From Phycisphaerae bacterium (GTDB lineage: Bacteria; Planctomycetota; Phycisphaerae; FEN-1346; JAACEH01): DNA of 64,000 nt. Below the pieces are notes generated by a model. It ran no database searches, was not told the origin of the DNA, and saw only the letters and a program-made list of their open reading frames with translations. The translations under genes and the position numbers were made by a program. This document shows, piece by piece, positions 1 to 8,890 of the stretch. The DNA is taken from positions 21,346 through 85,345 of the forward strand of contig JAAYDY010000107.1 in the NCBI GenBank assembly GCA_012729015.1, in the 5' to 3' direction. The stretch's first letter is position 1. Each line of letters opens with the position of its first letter.

Positions 1-251
1 AACACCGCAAAAATAACGCTCATACGCAAGATGATGCCCGGCAACGGGTAACACAACCGCCACGAGGCGTCGCACGCCCTCCGACTCTTTTTTAGACTGC
101 TGACCCCTTGCATGAAATCCTGGTTCAGTCCATAATCATACCAGTCAGTGCATCCAATTGCCCATCCCAGCGCAAGGGCCTCTGTCATTGGCGTCTAACG
201 CCTCTAGACACGAGGCCCTGTATATTGGACTGATTCTGTCGCCGGGACGAT
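1..251. other. left-edge region without a recognisable gene
   Basis: The first 250 bases are less GC-rich than the rest of the window, with runs such as aaaaat and ttttttag. I find no convincing reading frame, RNA gene or repeat. The region lies downstream of the minus-strand glycosyltransferase that ends at 458, so it may simply be a 3' intergenic region running off the window edge. Confidence 0.4.
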
Positions 252-476
252 GTGCTCATGGTGGCCATTCCTATCGGTACCTCTCTACTGGAAGTGTATT
301 CCAAAACCGTCACAACGCCAAGCGGAGAAATCGTTCGCAACGAGTTTCACCGATATTTCAGCGGCTGGGCGCCGCCGCCGGATCCCAACCGGCCCGGGCT
401 GACCATTCGACCCTCCAGGATCATCGCTCTGGCGCAGTTCCTGAAACGAATCACTCCCTATACAGGCATCCGCTGA
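252..476 (+). CDS. possible small hypothetical protein (74 aa), doubtful
   Basis: An open frame of 74 residues starts at GTG 252 (or ATG 258) and ends with TGA just inside the 3' end of the convergent glycosyltransferase gene. The translation looks protein-like (MVAIPIGTSLLEVYSKTV at the start, a proline-rich middle), and an in-frame stop lies just upstream at 231. Against it, there is no clear Shine-Dalgarno sequence, third-position GC is lower than in the neighbouring genes, and no family is recognisable. It could be a real small gene, the remnant of one, or chance. I keep it only as a candidate. Confidence 0.22.
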   Translation: MLMVAIPIGTSLLEVYSKTVTTPSGEIVRNEFHRYFSGWAPPPDPNRPGLTIRPSRIIALAQFLKRITPYTGIR

Positions 477-1366
477 AGGGCGGCCTCTACGGCCTCTGCC
501 ACCATCTCGGCCGGAAGATCGACCATACTCTTCGTGACGGATTTCACAATGCGCACCCTCTCGCCTCGCGGGCCCCACACGGTCGCGTCGCTCGGCCCGA
601 ACAGGGCCACCGTCGGCGCTCTCACCGCCGCGGCCAGGTGCGTGATGCCGCTGTCGTTGCCGACGTACAGTCGCACCGACGCCAGGAACCGGGCCAACTC
701 GCTCAGGCGGCAGGCCGCAAGGCACTGCGGCGACGATCCCTCGTCACACCACGGGCCGCTCTCCGTCTCGGCCGGCCCCAGGATCCATCGCACGGCCATC
801 CCTCGCCCCGACAGACGCCGCGCCAGGTCGCGGAACCGTTCTGCCGGCCAGTTCTTCTCGGCAGCGCCGCTGCCCGGATGGATCGCAACCAGACGGTCCT
901 CGCCCCTCTCCCTGCATTCTAGCCGAAGACGCGGCACGGCGTCCGTGGCTTGAAGCTCGAAAAATGTGGAAACCTGATCGTAGACGAACCGGGCGACCGG
1001 CGTGCCTTGAGCGATGCCGCGAGGCGGGAAGCTGCGGATCGACAGCACGCGCGCCGACGTGCCTCGCGAGAGATTCGTCTGAAATGCCTGGTGCGGGAGG
1101 CAGTTCAGAACGAGATCCGCCTCGGCGATGAAACGAGGAACGTCGGCCTGCGCGGCATCGGGCACAAAGAGTCGGTGGCATCCGCTGGTCTCGAAATCGA
1201 CCGCCTCGTCCGCCAGGCCGCCCAGGCAGGCCAGTTCGGCCCGTTCGGGGTGGCCGGTGATCGCGACATGGGCGGCCGGCCATTTCCGCCGCAGCCCCTC
1301 CAGCAGGGGAAACACCTGAAGGAAATCCCCGATGCCGCCGGTGTGGATAAGGACGATGGACCTCAT
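458..1366 (-). CDS. glycosyltransferase family 9 (heptosyltransferase-like)
   Basis: A 302-aa protein of the GT9 / ADP-heptose:LPS heptosyltransferase type, which adds sugars to lipopolysaccharide core or a similar envelope glycan on the cytoplasmic face of the inner membrane. The N-terminus MRSIVLIHTGGIGDFLQVFP is the typical acceptor-side Rossmann strand and glycine-rich loop. The C-terminal half carries YVGNDSGITHLAAA followed by TVALFGPSD, the usual nucleotide-sugar signature of the family. It is slightly shorter than typical members (about 320-350 aa). Its ATG overlaps the 3' end of mnmA by four bases (ATGA type), so the two are co-transcribed and probably translationally coupled. The acceptor and donor cannot be told from sequence; no LPS biosynthesis genes lie in the window. 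Confidence 0.85.
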   Translation of the reverse strand: MRSIVLIHTGGIGDFLQVFPLLEGLRRKWPAAHVAITGHPERAELACLGGLADEAVDFETSGCHRLFVPDAAQADVPRFIAEADLVLNCLPHQAFQTNLSRGTSARVLSIRSFPPRGIAQGTPVARFVYDQVSTFFELQATDAVPRLRLECRERGEDRLVAIHPGSGAAEKNWPAERFRDLARRLSGRGMAVRWILGPAETESGPWCDEGSSPQCLAACRLSELARFLASVRLYVGNDSGITHLAAAVRAPTVALFGPSDATVWGPRGERVRIVKSVTKSMVDLPAEMVAEAVEAALQRMPV

Positions 1367-2460
1367 GGCAACGCGTCCTCGGCCCCGAGGGCGCGGACAA
1401 TCCAGCCGCCGCCCAGGACGCGGTCCCCGACGTAGAAGACGGCGGCCTGCCCGGGCGTGACGGCGCGTTGCGGCTCGTCGAATCGGACGTCCGCCCCGCC
1501 GCCACGCACAGCCACCCGACCACGCGCCGCCCGGTGCTTGTAGCGAATCTGGACGTCGGCCTCGATCACGTCGCCGTCGCGCGGCGGGCGGGCCGTCAGC
1601 CAGTTCGCGTCCTCGACCCGCAGCCCACGGGCCAGCAGATGCTCCTGCGGCCCGACGTGAACGGTCGCCGTCGCGGCATCCAGGCTCACCACATACCGCG
1701 GCTGGCCAAACGCTACGCGCACGCCGCGCCGCTGGCCGATCGTGAACGCGGCAATGCCCTGGTGGCGGCCGACCTCGCGGCCCAACTCGTCCACAATCGG
1801 CCCGGGCCGGAGCAGGTCCGGCCGCCGCTGGCGGATCAGGTCGGCGTAGTCGCCTGCGACGAAGCAGGCGTCCTGGCTCTCGGCCTTGTCGTGCACCGGC
1901 AGGCCGCTCTCGGCGGCCATGCGACGGCTCGCAGCCTTGGTCTGCTCACCGAGCGGCAGCACGATGCGGCCGAGACGGTCGCAGGGAATCGCGAACAGGG
2001 CGTACGACTGGTCCTTGTCCGGATCGGCGCTTCGCAGCAGCGCCGGCTCGCCGCCGCGGTCGGCCACGCGGGCGTAGTGGCCGGTGGCAATGGCCTCGGC
2101 ACCGAGGTCCAGGGCGCAATCGAGCAGCCGCCCGAACTTCAAGTCGCGGTTGCAGACGACACACGGGTTCGGCGTGCGCCCGCGGCCGTACTCGTCCACA
2201 AAGTAGTCCACGAGCCGCTGGAATCCGTCGCCGACGTCCAGGACGTGCAACGGAATGCCAAGGTGGTCGGCCACACGGCGAGCGTCGCCCGCGTCATCCG
2301 CAGCCGCCGGTGCGTCGGGGTCGGAGGCAACGGTGACCAGACCGCTGCGCATGAACAATCCGGTGACGCTCCACCCCTGCCGCACCAGCATCAGGGCCGC
2401 CACGCTGGAGTCCACGCCGCCGCTCATCGCGACAACGACCTTGCGTCCGTGTCCGCTCAT
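1363..2460 (-). CDS. mnmA: tRNA 2-thiouridylase MnmA
   Basis: This 365-aa enzyme puts sulfur on U34 of tRNA Lys/Glu/Gln in the cytoplasm, using ATP to adenylate the base and a persulfide relay for sulfur. The PP-loop SGGVDSS is at residues 13-19. The two catalytic cysteines expected of MnmA are present: Cys100 in TPNPCVVCN and Cys199 in SQDACFVAGDY. The length matches the family (about 360 aa). The ATG at 2460 is preceded by a TATAAT box ending only six bases upstream, with no room for a Shine-Dalgarno sequence, so the mRNA is probably leaderless. It is the first gene of a two-gene unit with the GT9 gene. Confidence 0.97.
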   Translation of the reverse strand: MSGHGRKVVVAMSGGVDSSVAALMLVRQGWSVTGLFMRSGLVTVASDPDAPAAADDAGDARRVADHLGIPLHVLDVGDGFQRLVDYFVDEYGRGRTPNPCVVCNRDLKFGRLLDCALDLGAEAIATGHYARVADRGGEPALLRSADPDKDQSYALFAIPCDRLGRIVLPLGEQTKAASRRMAAESGLPVHDKAESQDACFVAGDYADLIRQRRPDLLRPGPIVDELGREVGRHQGIAAFTIGQRRGVRVAFGQPRYVVSLDAATATVHVGPQEHLLARGLRVEDANWLTARPPRDGDVIEADVQIRYKHRAARGRVAVRGGGADVRFDEPQRAVTPGQAAVFYVGDRVLGGGWIVRALGAEDALP

Positions 2461-2466
2461 GGGGGC

Positions 2467-2472
2467 ATTATA
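2467..2472 (-). promoter_or_regulatory. -10 box of mnmA, directly next to the start codon
   Basis: On the minus strand the hexamer TATAAT is followed by six bases and then the mnmA ATG. A weak -35 (TAGCCA, four of six matches to TTGACA) sits 17 bases upstream. Transcription would start at or within a base or two of the ATG. Confidence 0.6.
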
Positions 2473-2544
2473 GGCGCAGGCGGCCCGCCTGGCTACGGGC
2501 AGGGGCGAGAGGCCGACGAGGGCGCAAACAAGGTGGGGCGAAAC

Positions 2545-2572
2545 TTGACAATCGCGGCTGAATCGCTATAGT
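2545..2572 (+). promoter_or_regulatory. sigma-70-type promoter of tRNA-Met
   Basis: A perfect -35 TTGACA (2545-2550) is followed after 16 bases by TATAGT (2567-2572). The expected transcription start is near 2579, six bases before the mature tRNA 5' end. This is the best-matching promoter in the window. Confidence 0.75.
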
Positions 2573-2584
2573 GTGTCGGTTCGT

Positions 2585-2661
2585 GGCTGCGTAGCTCAGT
2601 TGGTTAGAGCAGCGGATTCATAAGCCGCGGGTCGGTGGTTCGAATCCACCCGCAGCCACCA
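2585..2661 (+). tRNA. tRNA-Met (CAT), CCA encoded
   Basis: The cloverleaf folds fully: acceptor GGCTGCG with CGCAGCC, D-arm GCTC/GAGC, anticodon loop TTCATAA, T-arm GGTGG-TTCGAAT-CCACC, discriminator A and an encoded CCA. The anticodon is CAT. The body resembles elongator tRNA-Met more than initiator (the acceptor 1-72 pair is G-C and paired). A tRNA-Ile2 with a lysidine-modified CAT cannot be fully excluded. The last pair of the anticodon stem is A31-G39 rather than a Watson-Crick pair. It is transcribed towards the downstream plus-strand genes. Confidence 0.95.
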
Positions 2662-2741
2662 GCATCACCCACTCCGGCACAGCGCCTTGCGGCGTTGTGC
2701 CGTCGTTTTTTCTGCGCACTGGACGCGCAACTGTAACTGAC

Positions 2742-2747
2742 TATAAT
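2742..2747 (+). promoter_or_regulatory. -10 box upstream of the toroid/DUF4159 gene
   Basis: TATAAT at 2742-2747 has a TGGACG -35-like hexamer at 2720-2725 (16-base spacer). The predicted start is near 2754, giving a leader of about 83 nt before the ATG at 2838. An ATG followed immediately by TGA lies almost at the predicted transcript start (2755-2760). Confidence 0.5.
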
Positions 2748-2837
2748 GCGGCAGGATGTGACTGCCGGCCTTCGATCCGGATGCCCCCCCTGCCGAGGCC
2801 GCCACCCGAACCGTTGTCCCCTGTTGGAGACCCCAGG

Positions 2838-5144
2838 ATGGTCACGCGGCACCTGCTTGCAGCGTCCACACTGCTTTCCCTGCTCACCGTCGCGACGGGC
2901 TCGGCCCAGGACACCCTGGAGGAGCGGGTGGATCGGGCCATCGAGAGGGGCTTGCAGCTCGTGCGGTCGAGGCAGCGCGACAACGGGATGTTCACGGAGC
3001 TGGACCCGGCGAGTTTCCCGAAGCCCAGGGACGGCACGAGCCCGTCGTTTCCCGGCGGCTCGGAGGTGATGAGCATGTGCGTTCTGGCCTACAGCGGCGC
3101 GAAGCCCGAGTCGGCGGAGGTGGCCAAGAGCCTGGACGTCTTCATGAAGTTGCCGCTGGAGCAGACATACACGCTGGGCTTCCGGATTATCGCGTTGGCG
3201 GAGTTCTGGAAACACGCCCAGACGAAGACGCGCGAAGAGCTGCGCAAGGCCATGGACCGCGACGCCAGGGCCCTGGTGGCGATCCAACTGGCCAACGGCG
3301 GCTGGCACTACGCCAAGCGCGACACGGACAAGTTCTTCGACTTCTCGAACACGCAGGTGGCCGTGCTGGCACTGGGCCTTGCGGCGGAGTGCGGCGTGGA
3401 GATAGCGCCGGAGGTGTTCGAGAAGGCCGGCCAACTCTACCTGAACAAGCAGCGCGACGACGGGGGGTGGGATTACGGCCATCCCCAGTTCGGCAACACG
3501 CACAGCTATGGGTCGATGACGGCCGCCGGCGTGGCCAACCTGATCGTGATCCGCGACATTCTGGACCCCATGAGCGGGTGCCCGTGCAGCGGCAGCCGCT
3601 CGAAGGCGTCGGGCAACTCGCAGGTGGATCGGGCGATTGAGCGCGGAATCGCCTGGCTGGGCGGAAAGTTCTCGCCGTCGACCAACCCGGACAACAGCAC
3701 GACGCTCCATCCCTACTGGCTGTACAGTTGTCAGCGCGTGGGGATTGCGACGGGAATGAAGTACTTCGGCGACCACGACTGGTACCGCGAGGGGGCGGAG
3801 ACGCTGATCAAGAGCCAGAGCGGCAGCGGCGCGTGGATCGACTATCACAACACGTGTTTCGGCCTGCTTTTTCTGATGAAGGGGCGCGGGCCGATCCTGA
3901 TGAACAAGCTGAAGTACGACGGCCGGTGGAACCTTCACAACCGCGATGCCGCCAACCTGGCCGAGTACGTCGGGCAACTCAAGGAGCAGCGGATGCTCTG
4001 GCAGGTGGTGGAGACCCGGTCGCCGCTGGACGAGTTGCACGAGTCGCCGATCCTGTATATCACGGCCGAGGAGAAGGTGGAGTTGCCCGCCGAATTCAAG
4101 GCCACATTGCGCCGCTTCACCGACACCGGGGGCACGGTGCTGCTGGAGGCCAGTTGCGGCAATCCGGCCGGCAAGACATTCTGCGAGACGCTGTGCCGCG
4201 AGGTCTGGCCGGAGTGGGAACTGAAGCGACTGGACGACGGGCATCCGCTGTGGACGTGCGACCTGGAAATCGCAGGCAGTCGCCCCGTGCTGGACGGCCT
4301 GAGCGACGGCATTCGGACATTCGTCTTCTACAGCTCGCGGAACGTGTCGTGCTACTGGCAGACGCGGGCCGTCACGCGTTATGCGGCGTCGTTCTACGTG
4401 GGCAACAACCTGTACGCCTATGCGACGGACCGGGCGCGGCTCCGCGACCGCAGGTCGCACCGCCAGGTGGGGTTGGGCGCCAAGTATGCCGCCGAGCAGC
4501 CCTCGTGCCGCGCGACGAGGAAGGAACTGGTCGTGGCGCGGCTGAAGCACGGCGGGCGATGGAACTCCAACGAGCATTACGCCCCGTGGGCGGTTCTGGC
4601 CGAAGACGCCCGCGCGCGTCTCGGGCTGGGCCTGCGGGAAGCCGAGCCGGTGGACATCGGCGCGGCCATTGCGAAGGAAACCGACATCGCGTACCTGTGC
4701 GGGCGCGACCGGATGGAACTGAGCGATACGGCCCGGGCCGCCCTGAAGACGTACCTGTCGGGCGGCGGGTTCCTGTTGGTCGAAGCGACCGCCGGCGACG
4801 AGGCCTTCGGCCAGTCCGTGCAGGAGGCCCTGAAGGCGGCCGGGCTCACGCTCACGCCGCTCGGGCAGGAAAGCCCCATGATCTCGGGCCAGTTCGGCGC
4901 CCAGGCCACCGGGTACGCCGTCACGGCGCCGGGCTGGACGGTCGGCCTGAGGACCGCGCGACTGGGCAAACCGCTGCCGGAACTCTACGGCATCCACCTG
5001 GACGGCAAGCAGGTGGGGCTCTACAGCCCGTTCGACATTCTGTATTCCCAGACGGGGTGCCGCGCGTTCGGCAGCCGCGGCTACGAGCCGGGCGACGCGC
5101 GGGCGCTGGCGCTGAACGTGCTGCTGATGGCGGCCACGCGGTGA
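2838..5144 (+). CDS. secreted alpha-alpha toroid protein with two DUF4159-like domains
   Basis: The chosen start ATG 2838 has GGAGA seven bases upstream and gives a 768-aa protein with a Sec signal peptide (MVTRHLLAASTLLSLLTVAT, cleavage after SAQ). Residues about 25-345 look like prenyltransferase/squalene-cyclase repeats: ERVDRAIERGLQLVRSRQ, LANGGWHYA, QRDDGGWDYGHP and DRAIERGIAWL. From about 358 a DUF4159-like domain begins at KLKYDGRWN. A second begins near 510 at RLKHGGRWN, and each contains an acidic DTGGTVLLEA or GGGFLLVEA strand. DUF4159 is common in planctomycete-type genomes but has no established reaction. An extracytoplasmic role is inferred. The in-frame extension to 2697 lacks a ribosome site and is rejected. 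The following HEAT/VWA gene starts 97 bases downstream in the same direction. Confidence 0.82.
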   Translation: MVTRHLLAASTLLSLLTVATGSAQDTLEERVDRAIERGLQLVRSRQRDNGMFTELDPASFPKPRDGTSPSFPGGSEVMSMCVLAYSGAKPESAEVAKSLDVFMKLPLEQTYTLGFRIIALAEFWKHAQTKTREELRKAMDRDARALVAIQLANGGWHYAKRDTDKFFDFSNTQVAVLALGLAAECGVEIAPEVFEKAGQLYLNKQRDDGGWDYGHPQFGNTHSYGSMTAAGVANLIVIRDILDPMSGCPCSGSRSKASGNSQVDRAIERGIAWLGGKFSPSTNPDNSTTLHPYWLYSCQRVGIATGMKYFGDHDWYREGAETLIKSQSGSGAWIDYHNTCFGLLFLMKGRGPILMNKLKYDGRWNLHNRDAANLAEYVGQLKEQRMLWQVVETRSPLDELHESPILYITAEEKVELPAEFKATLRRFTDTGGTVLLEASCGNPAGKTFCETLCREVWPEWELKRLDDGHPLWTCDLEIAGSRPVLDGLSDGIRTFVFYSSRNVSCYWQTRAVTRYAASFYVGNNLYAYATDRARLRDRRSHRQVGLGAKYAAEQPSCRATRKELVVARLKHGGRWNSNEHYAPWAVLAEDARARLGLGLREAEPVDIGAAIAKETDIAYLCGRDRMELSDTARAALKTYLSGGGFLLVEATAGDEAFGQSVQEALKAAGLTLTPLGQESPMISGQFGAQATGYAVTAPGWTVGLRTARLGKPLPELYGIHLDGKQVGLYSPFDILYSQTGCRAFGSRGYEPGDARALALNVLLMAATR

Positions 5145-5241
5145 GGCTTCGGCCGCCGGCATTTGCGCACCACCTTCCGTTGCGGCCAGTGTTCAGTCTC
5201 ATGACGGCCAGGACCTATCCGCCACTGGGAGGACGACGCCC

Positions 5242-7047
5242 ATGCAACGACCGGCACGGATGACTGCGGCGGGATGGGCTCTGCTGCTGCTATGCGTCCT
5301 GGTCCCTGCCATGGGCAACTCGGCCATGGGTCAGGAGGCCGCACCACCGGCACCCGCCACGGGTCCGGCGTCGGCGGCCGGCGCACAGGCCGAGTCCCCT
5401 GCCGTAACCACCCCCCCACCGACGTCGCCCGATGCCGCCTCGCCCGCCGCCACCGCTGCGAAGGCCGTGCCCATGTCGCAGCGGCCCGAGACCATCGAGA
5501 AGTTCATGCAGTACTACCTCGACATGTACAGCCTGCACCTGAAGAGCCCCGACTGGATGGCCCGGGCCATGGGCGTGATCAGCCTGGCAAGGTTGGACGA
5601 CCCGCGGGCGACGCAATTGCTGATGCAGACGATGCTCGGCGACAAAGAGGAGTTGGTCCGTATCTACGCGTGGGAGGCCGTTCACGGTCGGCAGGACCGC
5701 CTGTCGCCCGAGCAGCGGTACTTGTGGATCCGCACCGGTTTCGACCTGCACCGCCAGAAAGCCCTGCGCGGCGACCTGCGTCTGGCCATCGTCGGCCTGA
5801 TGGAGGCGGGCGGACCGACCATCGAGAACAGGCAGGTGTTCAAGGACCTGTTCAAGAACGCCAACAGCATCAACCCGAGCGACATCCGGACGCTCCATGC
5901 CCTGGGCGACACGCTGACTCGGTGGCGCAGCGCGGAACTGATCGACTACCTGCTCGGCGCGATGAAGGACGTTGACACGGCGTACCGGGCGGAAGTGGTG
6001 CTTCGCCGCTTCGGCAATCACGCGCCGCCGGCCGTCACCCTGCGGATGGAAAGCTCGCAGACCATGTGGGCCACGACGCGCAAGCGGTGGCAGGACTTCT
6101 TCGAGGCGCAGCAGTTCAAGGAAATCCGACAGAACGAGTGTCGGCCGTACACGGGACTGTCGAGCATCATGCCGCACGGGTGGAAGATCACCGATACGGC
6201 CGATCCGCGATGGCGCCAGGATCTGGAGCTTCGAAACTTCCACCTGGACCAGCTCGACGTGGGCCTGGTGCTGGACACGACCGCCTCGATGGGCCGCCCG
6301 CTGCACTGGGTGAAGCACGACGTGGTCAAGATGATGCGGGCGTTCGAGATGATCAGCCGCGAGCCGCGCATCGGCGTCACGCTGTACCGCGACAAGGGCG
6401 ACGAGTATGTGACGCGCAGCATCCCGCTGACGGGCAGCGCGAAGTCGCTGGCGAAGTCCCTGGCGCCGCACCAGCCCAGGGGCGGCGGCGACGTGCCCGA
6501 GGCGGCCTACGAAGGGCTCGAAGAGATGATCCGCAAGCAGAAGTGGTCGCCGAGCCCGACGGCCAAGAAGGTGGTGCTGCTGATCAGCGATGCGCCGCCG
6601 CAGCAGGATTCGCTGCCGAAGATCGAGCAGCTTCTGAAGGAAGCCGTGGGCGACCGGTTCCTGTTCCACGCCATCAAGGTGCGGACGAGCAAGTATGTGG
6701 AGCGAAGTCTGAAGCTGGCAAACTACGATCCCGACCTGAAGACGTTCGACGACATTGGCCGCTGGGGCAACGGCACGAGCGTCTGGGTGGAGTTCTGGAC
6801 CCAGTCGTCCGAAGGCCGCTGGCAGGGAACCGCCCAGGCCGCCAGCAACAGCATGGCCGAACGGGTCATCTTCAGCAGCATCCTGCGTTCGGTCCTCCAG
6901 GAAGGGTATCGCGACCGGGTCGATCCGTTCATCAACGTCCTGCTGGAGTACGTGGAAGAACCGTGGCCGGAGGACCGCGACCCGTTCGACAAGGCCGGCC
7001 CATCGCGTCCCGGCGGCCCGCCCAGCAACCCGCAGATGGTCCGATAG
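5242..7047 (+). CDS. secreted HEAT-repeat and von Willebrand A domain protein
   Basis: A 601-aa protein with an N-terminal hydrophobic segment (AGWALLLLCVLVPAMG) ending near AMGQE, then a Pro/Ala-rich linker (about residues 33-80). Residues about 95-270 hold HEAT-like helical pairs, for example MARAMGVISLARLDDPRATQ. A VWA domain starts near residue 333 with VGLVLDTTASMGRPL, a MIDAS-like DxTxS loop that would bind a divalent metal. It continues through GVTLYRDKGDEYVTR and KVVLLISDAPPQQD. VWA domains usually mediate protein-protein contact; no enzyme activity is apparent. It is co-directional with the DUF4159 protein 97 bases upstream and may act with it on the outer side of the inner membrane. 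Confidence 0.8.
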   Translation: MQRPARMTAAGWALLLLCVLVPAMGNSAMGQEAAPPAPATGPASAAGAQAESPAVTTPPPTSPDAASPAATAAKAVPMSQRPETIEKFMQYYLDMYSLHLKSPDWMARAMGVISLARLDDPRATQLLMQTMLGDKEELVRIYAWEAVHGRQDRLSPEQRYLWIRTGFDLHRQKALRGDLRLAIVGLMEAGGPTIENRQVFKDLFKNANSINPSDIRTLHALGDTLTRWRSAELIDYLLGAMKDVDTAYRAEVVLRRFGNHAPPAVTLRMESSQTMWATTRKRWQDFFEAQQFKEIRQNECRPYTGLSSIMPHGWKITDTADPRWRQDLELRNFHLDQLDVGLVLDTTASMGRPLHWVKHDVVKMMRAFEMISREPRIGVTLYRDKGDEYVTRSIPLTGSAKSLAKSLAPHQPRGGGDVPEAAYEGLEEMIRKQKWSPSPTAKKVVLLISDAPPQQDSLPKIEQLLKEAVGDRFLFHAIKVRTSKYVERSLKLANYDPDLKTFDDIGRWGNGTSVWVEFWTQSSEGRWQGTAQAASNSMAERVIFSSILRSVLQEGYRDRVDPFINVLLEYVEEPWPEDRDPFDKAGPSRPGGPPSNPQMVR

Positions 7048-7411
7048 CGACCCCGCAAGGGAACCGCGATCGTGCATCCCTGCCCACCGGCCGGGGCGTT
7101 TCCGGAAGAATCGCCGCAGGTTGACCTGCGTCAAGGGCCGGTGGTCGTGCTCGCCGCATCGGCCACGGCGGGTCGTGCCTGCTCTCGGCCCGGCCAGGCT
7201 GCGGCATGGCCGCGGAGCAACAATCACCCCGGCCGCGCTCTGCCGCGAGGCGTGTCACCCTTGCTGAGCCGATAGGGCAGATGTGGCGAGCGAAGGCGCC
7301 GGCATATCGGACGACCTGGAAGACGCGATTCAACAGCACGTGCCTTGCAGTGGAACAGGTCCCCATGACGGGGGTGGCGATGCGTTGCATATCGCTTCAG
7401 GAGACTCTGAC
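7048..7411. other. intergenic region upstream of the sulfatase
   Basis: A 364-base gap with no convincing gene on either strand. Short open frames exist, but they lack ribosome-binding sites and their translations are arginine- and proline-rich, as expected of out-of-frame GC-rich DNA. The Shine-Dalgarno of the sulfatase (AGGAG at 7399-7403) closes the gap. I see no clear promoter. Confidence 0.4.
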
Positions 7412-8890
7412 ATGCCTACGCCCAATATCGTCTACATCCTGGCTGATGACCTCGGGTACGGGGACCTTTCGTGCTATAACCCGGCATCGAGAATTCCCAC
7501 GCCGCACCTCGACCGCCTGGGGTCGCAGGGCATCCGCTTCACCGACGCTCATGCGTCGTCAAGCGTCTGCACGCCGAGTCGGTACTCGATCCTCACGGGG
7601 CGATACTGCTGGCGGAGCAGTTTGCGGCGCAGTGTCCTGTGGCCATGGGATGGGCCGCTGATCGAGCCCGGTCGCCCCACGGTCGCCGGACTGCTGCGAG
7701 ACCATGGTTATCGTACGGCCTGCATCGGCAAATGGCACCTCGGGTGGCAATGGGTGACCCATGAAGGCCGACCGCTGGAGGTTGGCGTCGGCCCCGGCGA
7801 CTACGCGGGCGATCATCGCCGCGATCTGGCCCGCCAAGTCGACTTCACGCGGCCCCTTCGCGGGGGCCCGGTTGACCATGGGTTCGATACCCACTTCGGG
7901 ATCGACGTGCCGAACTTCCCGCCCTATGCCTGGTTTGAACAGGACCGGCTGACGGCGCTGCCGACGGAGTGGAAGCCAGACGCGATGTTCGGCTTCCCCG
8001 GACCGATGGTGGCGGAGTGGTCGCTCGAGGCCGTGATGCCGGAGATCACCCGCCGGGCAGTCCGGCACATCGAGCAGGCGGACGAGGAGCCCTTCTTCCT
8101 CTACTTCGCCCTGACGGCCCCGCACACGCCTGTCGTGCCGACCGCTGAGTTTCGCGGTCGCAGCCGGGCGGGCGTTTACGGCGATTTCGTCTGCCAGGTC
8201 GACGACGCCGTCGGGCAGGTCATGGCAGCGCTGGAGCGACGGGGTATCGCGAAGAATACCGTGCTCATCTTCACGAGCGACAACGGGCCGGAGCAGTTGC
8301 ACCTGCACTACCAGGGGGCCTATGATCGGGCTCGGGAATTCCGCCACTACAGCATGGCCCACCTGCGAGGAGCGAAACGCGATACGTGGGAGGGCGGTCA
8401 TCGCGTGCCACTGATCGTCCGCTGGCCCGAGTCAACGCCCACTGGAACCACGTGCAGTCGCCCCGTGGAGCTTGGCGACTTCATGGCCACCTGCGCCGAC
8501 CTGATCGGGGCGAAGCTACCTCCAGGGGCCGGTTCGGACGGAGTGAGCATGCTCCCCCTGATCGAAGGCCGCTTCGACGCCCCAGGTCGCGAGGTGCTGG
8601 TCCATCATAGCTGCGATGGCCGCTTTGCCCTCCGCCGCGGCGACTGGGTCTTCATTGACGGCCCCTCCGGCGGAGACGTGGCAGAGCCCGACTGGCTGCG
8701 CGAGGAGCGTGGCTATGTGGCTCACGCGGAGCCGGGCGAGTTGTTCAACTTGAAAGATGACCCTTCGGAGCGCGTCAACCAGTACCGCGAGCGGTCCGAT
8801 CTGGTCAGCCAGATGCGCGCCCTGCTTCAAGGCGTCAAGGGGTCCGATGCTGCGGCCTTGGAGCGGATGGCCGGTCCCTCGTCAGAGTAG
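7412..8890 (+). CDS. sulfatase (formylglycine type)
   Basis: A 492-aa type I sulfatase, which hydrolyses sulfate esters from sugars or glycans. The metal-binding motif PNIVYILADDLGYGDLS is at the very N-terminus (Asp12, Asp13). The formylglycine signature CTPSR is at residues 53-57, followed by YSILTGRY. HLGW and FTSDNGPE further on are also family motifs. ATG 7412 is chosen because AGGAG lies nine bases upstream and family homology starts at once; a longer in-frame extension exists but has no support. No signal peptide is seen, so the enzyme appears cytoplasmic as annotated, unlike the Tat-exported sulfatase at 55302-57074. CTPSR is canonical, so modification by a formylglycine-generating enzyme is expected; none is encoded here. 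Confidence 0.92.
   Translation: MPTPNIVYILADDLGYGDLSCYNPASRIPTPHLDRLGSQGIRFTDAHASSSVCTPSRYSILTGRYCWRSSLRRSVLWPWDGPLIEPGRPTVAGLLRDHGYRTACIGKWHLGWQWVTHEGRPLEVGVGPGDYAGDHRRDLARQVDFTRPLRGGPVDHGFDTHFGIDVPNFPPYAWFEQDRLTALPTEWKPDAMFGFPGPMVAEWSLEAVMPEITRRAVRHIEQADEEPFFLYFALTAPHTPVVPTAEFRGRSRAGVYGDFVCQVDDAVGQVMAALERRGIAKNTVLIFTSDNGPEQLHLHYQGAYDRAREFRHYSMAHLRGAKRDTWEGGHRVPLIVRWPESTPTGTTCSRPVELGDFMATCADLIGAKLPPGAGSDGVSMLPLIEGRFDAPGREVLVHHSCDGRFALRRGDWVFIDGPSGGDVAEPDWLREERGYVAHAEPGELFNLKDDPSERVNQYRERSDLVSQMRALLQGVKGSDAAALERMAGPSSE

Noticed and set aside
2604..5162. 852-codon frame antisense to the toroid/DUF4159 gene
   Set aside because: No ribosome site, Arg/His/Gln-rich composition, and it runs through the tRNA-Met.
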